This document shows, piece after piece, positions 13,740 through 17,319 of a stretch of DNA of 17,319 nucleotides; position 1 is the stretch's first letter; each line of letters begins with the position of its first letter. A model generated the notes under the pieces. It was not told where the DNA came from and ran no database searches. It saw nothing but the letters and a program-made list of their open reading frames with translations. The stretch is from Alloprevotella tannerae (GTDB lineage: Bacteria; Bacteroidota; Bacteroidia; Bacteroidales; Bacteroidaceae). The DNA lies in NCBI GenBank assembly GCA_015259305.1, contig JABZGO010000016.1:1-17319 (forward strand), given 5' to 3'. Both the position numbers and the translations under genes were made by a program.

Positions 13740-16067
13740 TTAATTGTGCCGAACGTACCCGCAGTCTTGGCAGACCAATCCTTCGTCGCTATAAACCAGC
13801 GTCTCGAGGCCGCAGTGTGGACATTTTTCGCCGTGCACAAGCGTCCCGTCGGCAATATACTTCTTCAAAGCCCTTTCGACCCCAACTTTCCACGTGTTAA
13901 TGTTTTCGCTCTCCATCTGCATCGAACTTATCAGCTTGATAACTCTATCGATGGGCATCCGATAGCGTAGAATGCCGGAAATGAGTTTGGCGTAATTCCA
14001 ATACTCTTTGTTGAATTTTTCGTTGAGTCCTTCTACCGTCGTTTTATAGCCGCGTCTGTTTTCAAATTGGAAGTCGTAGCGGTGCGAGCCATCAGGATTT
14101 GTCGATTTAATGATGCGTCCTTTTGTAACCGACTTTGGCAATACGATTCCTTCATCGTCATCTTGCAAGCCGGTGAAAATCTCGTAGGGCCGCCCATCTA
14201 AAAGGCCGACGAAGGCCACCCATTTTTCTTTGTTGTTCTGAAACCTTACGACGTCGCAATCTAAGCTATAGGGCCGATGCTCCACAACTTCAGGCAAGGC
14301 GTAAGCCGTTGCCGATGCTGCCATTTGGCCGGTCTCCGCGCCGGTTGCGAGTACATCTTCCGCCGTCGCTTTTTTGATGTAGCAACTCTGATATCCCGAT
14401 TTCCACGTTGCAAAATAGCAGTGTGCAATCATCGATTCGTCTGCCGTTTCCGGTAAAGCGAAAGTCGGCCGGTTGATGCCTTGCGCCTCGAGTGGCGCCG
14501 TCGTGAGCGGTTGTTTTTCTTTAAAATATTCTTGCGCCTGTTCGCGTGCCGCTTTCAGCCACACATCAGGTGTACTGTCTGCTTGTAGATCCGGCTTGTT
14601 GGGTGTTACGATGGTACAAGCAAGATTTCGGCGGCCGATCTTTTGCATCCGGTCATACAAGTCAGGCGCCACGTTGCGCAGGCGAAGAATGAGCGAATTT
14701 TCGGCTTCACATCCCGCATCGTAGTCCGAGAAAGCGCCGCGCTCCTCCGCCATTTTTACCGTCGACTCGCAAGTGGCTACAGCCAACGACTGCTTTATGG
14801 CCCGCGTATGCGCTCCCGCCGCCGGCGTATCTTGTGATAGTCCGAGTGCAGCGAGTGTTTCCGCCTCGCCCGTGAGTAGCAGGCTCGTAGGGCGATAAGT
14901 CAGCAGTCGGCGGCGCACCTTTTCCCAAAGTCTTTGTTCGACCTTTTTCGCCTCCTCAGGCAGGTCTGCATCAGTCAGGTCATTCAGCAACTGTTCGATT
15001 TTTTCTTCTTCAATATCTACGAGGTCATCGGCGAGCCGCTGAATCAGGAATAAGTGGCGGCGAAACAATTTATGGTCAAACACGGCCTGATCCGAGAACG
15101 CCTGCTCCACATAGCTATAGAGATTGATTGTAAGCAGTCGGCTACTATCGTAAGTGGCGAGTGGTATAGTCGCGTTTTGCGTCGCCGCGAGTGTTTGCGG
15201 CCGCGCGCCGGCATAGCATCCGGTCAACTGCTCTTTGAGAATATTGTCGACAAACTGAATTTCCGGCGCCTCGTTGCGCATCGCTTTGCGCAGAAGTTTT
15301 TCCCAGAGTCGGCGCGCTTCGATATGCGTGGCGATCCGGGGGCTTTCGGCATCGATCGGAAACTGCTGCCGATAGCTTTCGCCTTTAGCTACGGCATACA
15401 TAAAGTCATCATCAATGAGCAAGCAGCAATTGACGCCTGCAATCGTCCGCATTCGTGTGCCGGCATTGATAAAAGCTTCCGCGTCGGGGTGCTTTATGCT
15501 CAGCGAGAGCGTGATCGGGGCGCAGGCCGCCAAGCAAGCTACTTCCTGCCGCGAACGAGCGTAGCGCTCCAGCGCACTGACAACGTCCGGTGTAGCTCTT
15601 TCCGATTGTTCTGCTTGAAGTTGAGCGGGATAAATCCGAGATAAATCGTGCCCCAATGCCACGCCGCGCCGCAAGAGGTAAACCTCCTCATCATCAGCTT
15701 GCAGCAGCTCATGATACGAATAAGCCTTTGGTCCAAAACCGATGGCAATAGCGTCAGCAATAGGCGCCGACTGCTGCTGATTGCCCAAGCCGGCCAGCAT
15801 TGGTCCGGATAGGCTGACGTGATGAGCGGGATAGAGCAAACCGAAGATCTCCTCCTCGCTTACGGGGTTTGGATATTTGGATTCGATGCGTGCCAATGCG
15901 CCGGCACAGCGTCGGAGCGTAGCTTCCGGCATAGCCTCCGGCAGATGGCCTGACGCATCTTTCAGAGCGCAGGTCTCAATCCATTGGCAGGCAGCAGTCT
16001 CGTTGCCTTCATAATATTTGCTTGCGGCGCGTAAGGCCTCATCGTAGGTGGTGGTAGTCTGTTTCAC
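13740..16067 (-). CDS. Class II (NrdJ-type) ribonucleotide reductase homologue lacking catalytic residues
   Basis: About 775 residues, colinear with Bacteroidales NrdJ (adenosylcobalamin-dependent, about 850) from the N-terminus (TYDEALRAASKYYEGNETAA) through SIKHPDAEAF, DSSRLLTINLYSYV and ERGAF to a C-terminal module (606-745) that looks ordinary. A four-cysteine ribbon (C749, C752, C766, C769) closes it. Catalytic residues are gone: NPCGE reads TQNAT (296-300), so radical Cys, Asn and Glu are lost; the redox-pair cysteines read A106 and S309. The APTGT...GIEP region is rewritten (TPNKP at 488-492) and about 60-75 residues are missing after it. It should not reduce ribonucleotides. GTG at 16067 (MKQTTTTYDEAL) is the chosen start; TTG at 16073 is an alternative. 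The frame opens to TTG at 16133, but that triplet is the promoter's -33 box. Role unknown. Confidence 0.85.
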   Translation of the reverse strand: MKQTTTTYDEALRAASKYYEGNETAACQWIETCALKDASGHLPEAMPEATLRRCAGALARIESKYPNPVSEEEIFGLLYPAHHVSLSGPMLAGLGNQQQSAPIADAIAIGFGPKAYSYHELLQADDEEVYLLRRGVALGHDLSRIYPAQLQAEQSERATPDVVSALERYARSRQEVACLAACAPITLSLSIKHPDAEAFINAGTRMRTIAGVNCCLLIDDDFMYAVAKGESYRQQFPIDAESPRIATHIEARRLWEKLLRKAMRNEAPEIQFVDNILKEQLTGCYAGARPQTLAATQNATIPLATYDSSRLLTINLYSYVEQAFSDQAVFDHKLFRRHLFLIQRLADDLVDIEEEKIEQLLNDLTDADLPEEAKKVEQRLWEKVRRRLLTYRPTSLLLTGEAETLAALGLSQDTPAAGAHTRAIKQSLAVATCESTVKMAEERGAFSDYDAGCEAENSLILRLRNVAPDLYDRMQKIGRRNLACTIVTPNKPDLQADSTPDVWLKAAREQAQEYFKEKQPLTTAPLEAQGINRPTFALPETADESMIAHCYFATWKSGYQSCYIKKATAEDVLATGAETGQMAASATAYALPEVVEHRPYSLDCDVVRFQNNKEKWVAFVGLLDGRPYEIFTGLQDDDEGIVLPKSVTKGRIIKSTNPDGSHRYDFQFENRRGYKTTVEGLNEKFNKEYWNYAKLISGILRYRMPIDRVIKLISSMQMESENINTWKVGVERALKKYIADGTLVHGEKCPHCGLETLVYSDEGLVCQDCGYVRHN

Positions 16068-16102
16068 GATCAACCAATTGAGGGCATAATATAATGATAC
16101 TG

Positions 16103-16134
16103 CAAAACTAACTAATAAACGGCAAAGCGGCAAC
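16103..16134 (-). promoter_or_regulatory. Promoter of the NrdJ-like gene
   Basis: On the minus strand, GTTG at 16134-16131 (-33), a 20 bp spacer and TAGTTTTG at 16110-16103 (-7) match the Bacteroidetes consensus. The leader would be about 25-30 nt. This placement rules out translation starts upstream of about 16095 and supports GTG at 16067. Confidence 0.7.
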
Positions 16135-16560
16135 GCTCAGCGGCCTCTCTTCGTAGGCGTAGGGTAAGTTTGCAGCCGTTGGCCGTTTGCCTTCGGAGCC
16201 TTCCAACTGCACACGGCAGCGTTGATGGTCATTGCCGGATCGGCGTCCTTCCGCTTTTCGCGCCCTATAGCCTTGTGGGTGCTGAGCGTGCTTCGTGGCC
16301 CATCCCTGCTATCTCAACATCGATATCTTCTTGCTGAAAATGAGTGGATTGAATATTATGTTGAGGACGATAAAAGTCGAGTTGTGCCTGATTCTGTCCT
16401 CGCCTTGATCCGGGCGCTTTGGCGCGAGCTTAAGGCATGTCTTTATATAAAGTATGCGCTTTGAACGGCGAAAAGTAAGTCCCCCAAAAGTGGCAATGAA
16501 GCGTTGGGCCGTAAGCCGTGCAGCGTGCGCTTCATCCTGCCGTTCTCTCGTTTGCGAAGT
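16135..16560. other. Intergenic region upstream of array 3
   Basis: No gene I can support firmly. A plus-strand frame from ATG at 16225 to 16464 (79 codons) has protein-like content in its second half (NEWIEYYVEDDKSRVV...) and lies downstream of a TAAGTTTG box at 16165-16172, but it has no family resemblance and no -33 box. A minus-strand frame at 16309-16614 runs into the repeat array and looks accidental. Confidence 0.4.
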
Positions 16561-16646
16561 TTGCGCTCGTGATAAAAAGGGCTTACGCTCGTGATAAAAA
16601 GAGCTTGCGCTCACGAGAAAAAAGGTTTACGCTCACGAGCGTAAGC
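16561..16646. repeat. Array 3: four 22-bp-period units with terminal palindrome
   Basis: The same unit family as at 11396-11483. The anchor C of GCTCGTGAT/GCTCACGAG falls at 16568, 16590, 16612 and 16634, exactly 22 bp apart. The final unit forms TTACGCTC (16627-16634), AC, GAGCGTAA (16637-16644), extendable by G-C and wobble pairs. Similarity to array 2 continues to the right: GGCGCGTGCCGCT (16658-16670) matches GGTGCGTGGCGCT (11492-11504) at 11 of 13 bases. Confidence 0.9.
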
Positions 16647-16785
16647 TTAGCCGGCGGGGCGCGTGCCGCTACAAAAGAAGATGAAAGAGCCTAAAAATAA
16701 GCCTTTGTGCGTATAAAAATGCATAATACGGGCAGTCTTCTTGGGAATAAATGTATGCAAGAGCATATTTTAATGTAAAAATGCT

Positions 16786-16793
16786 TATTTTTG
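16786..16793 (+). promoter_or_regulatory. Probable -7 box upstream of the terminal gene
   Basis: TATTTTTG matches TAnnTTTG in an AT-rich stretch. No clear -33 box is seen. Transcription would begin near 16800, giving a leader of about 110 nt, long for this window. Confidence 0.5.
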
Positions 16794-16843
16794 CCATGTC
16801 TTTTATTGCTACTTCAGCAGGTGAATTGCGAAATGGGCAACCA

Positions 16844-16912
16844 ATGAAGAGAAGTATGCAGGTAAAAGTGCTGTCGAGTAACCGACAAGCTCAATTATCA
16901 AACTCGTTATGA
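16844..16912 (+). CDS. Possible short leader ORF overlapping the next gene by ATGA
   Basis: A frame open from ATG at 16796 (38 codons), or more plausibly from ATG at 16844 (22 codons, MKRSMQVKVLSSN...), ends at TGA 16910-16912. That stop overlaps the ATG of the next gene in the classic ATGA arrangement used for translational coupling. It resembles no known family, and the overlap could be chance. The first ATG lies at or before the predicted transcription start, so the internal ATGs are better candidates. Confidence 0.25.
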   Translation: MKRSMQVKVLSSNRQAQLSNSL

Positions 16913-17319
16913 AGAAGTTTTTACTTGTATTTTTTGCCTTGGCAATGACTATCACAACAAGGGGGCAGTCTGCTTCTGATCACATGACTTTTAAGGGTAT
17001 TCCTATTAGTGGGAGTCTTATGGAGTTTGCTCAAAAACTGAGCCAAAAAGGGTTTACCGTGGTGCAAACTAATGATGTTAACGTTGTGCTCGTAGGAGAT
17101 TTTGCTGGATACAAAGATTGTCAGATACTTCTCTTAGCAACCAAGGAAACAAAAACTATATATGCAGTTAGTGTCTTTTTGCCAAGCAGCACTTCTTGGT
17201 CACTCTTAGAAAGTAATTACAACCATTTAAAGACAATGCTGACTCAAAAATATGGTTCGCCGCAAAATGTTGTAGAGGAATTTCCAAGAGGATCAAGCGG
17301 TGCATCAGATGTTCTTAAG
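16909..17319 (+). CDS. Putative exported protein of unknown function (partial, runs off right edge)
   Basis: The frame is open from ATG at 16909 through the last base, 137 codons, with no stop in the window. Residues 1-20 form a signal peptide (MKKFLLVFFALAMTITTRGQ, cleavage likely just before or after the Gln), so the product should be periplasmic or surface-directed. The mature start (DHMTFKGIPISGSLMEFAQKLSQKGFT) looks like a group of small uncharacterised exported proteins I associate with Bacteroidales; I cannot name a function. There is no lipobox cysteine. The gene is visibly AT-richer than ispG, rpoN or the NrdJ-like gene, which may mean a different history. The preceding leader has a possible coupled short ORF. 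Confidence 0.75.
   Translation, partial: MKKFLLVFFALAMTITTRGQSASDHMTFKGIPISGSLMEFAQKLSQKGFTVVQTNDVNVVLVGDFAGYKDCQILLLATKETKTIYAVSVFLPSSTSWSLLESNYNHLKTMLTQKYGSPQNVVEEFPRGSSGASDVLK

Noticed and set aside
15054..15644. 196-codon open frame on the plus strand
   Set aside because: Antisense to the NrdJ-like gene, which follows its family throughout this stretch.
13740..16067. NrdJ-like gene considered as an active vitamin B12-dependent ribonucleotide reductase
   Set aside because: The NPCGE motif and both redox cysteines of the barrel are absent, with no frameshift that could hide them; an annotation as active RNR would be misleading.

Overview
The window looks like a chromosomal segment from a member of the Bacteroidota, most likely the order Bacteroidales and perhaps Porphyromonadaceae. 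Three things point there. The upstream regions repeatedly carry the Bacteroidetes promoter signature (a TTG-like -33 and TAnnTTTG at -7, about 19-20 bp apart), and there are no clear Shine-Dalgarno sequences. IspG is the long, domain-inserted form. UvrA and the cobalamin-type ribonucleotide reductase (RNR) relative resemble Bacteroidales members of their families. I ran no database search; family calls come from reading motifs and from remembered family alignments.

Layout: positions 1-2032 (minus) hold the N-terminal two thirds of uvrA, running off the left edge, with two tandem promoters. Diverging from it is a TonB-dependent outer-membrane receptor (2476-4611) closed by a strong terminator. 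A gene-poor stretch (4737-5505) carries a 22-bp-period repeat array. A plus-strand cluster follows: rpoN (sigma-54), a PAP2-like membrane protein, purE and ispG (5506-10180). Then come a MarC-family membrane protein (10468-11085), a second intergenic repeat array, and a symporter of the dicarboxylate/amino acid:cation family (11679-12860). On the minus strand lie an NfsA-like nitroreductase (12968-13708) and, upstream of it in the same direction, a large protein related to class II NrdJ (13740-16067). A third repeat array follows. The window ends in an AT-richer, truncated gene for a small exported protein (16909 to the edge).

The most interesting gene is the NrdJ relative. Its reading frame is open for about 775 codons and its C-terminal module looks like an ordinary Bacteroidales NrdJ. 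Yet the active-site loop NPCGE reads TQNAT, the two other catalytic cysteine positions read Ala and Ser, and the later PTGT/GIEP region is missing or rewritten. It should be unable to reduce ribonucleotides, so it is either a pseudoenzyme with another job or a decaying paralogue whose frame is still open. It has a well-formed promoter of its own and probably shares a transcript with the nitroreductase.

A second unexplained signal is a set of three intergenic arrays with an exact 22-bp period, each ending in a palindrome or hairpin. Two are clearly the same family, and their similarity extends into the right flank. The third has a different unit but the same period and a related GTGAT-plus-A-run layout.
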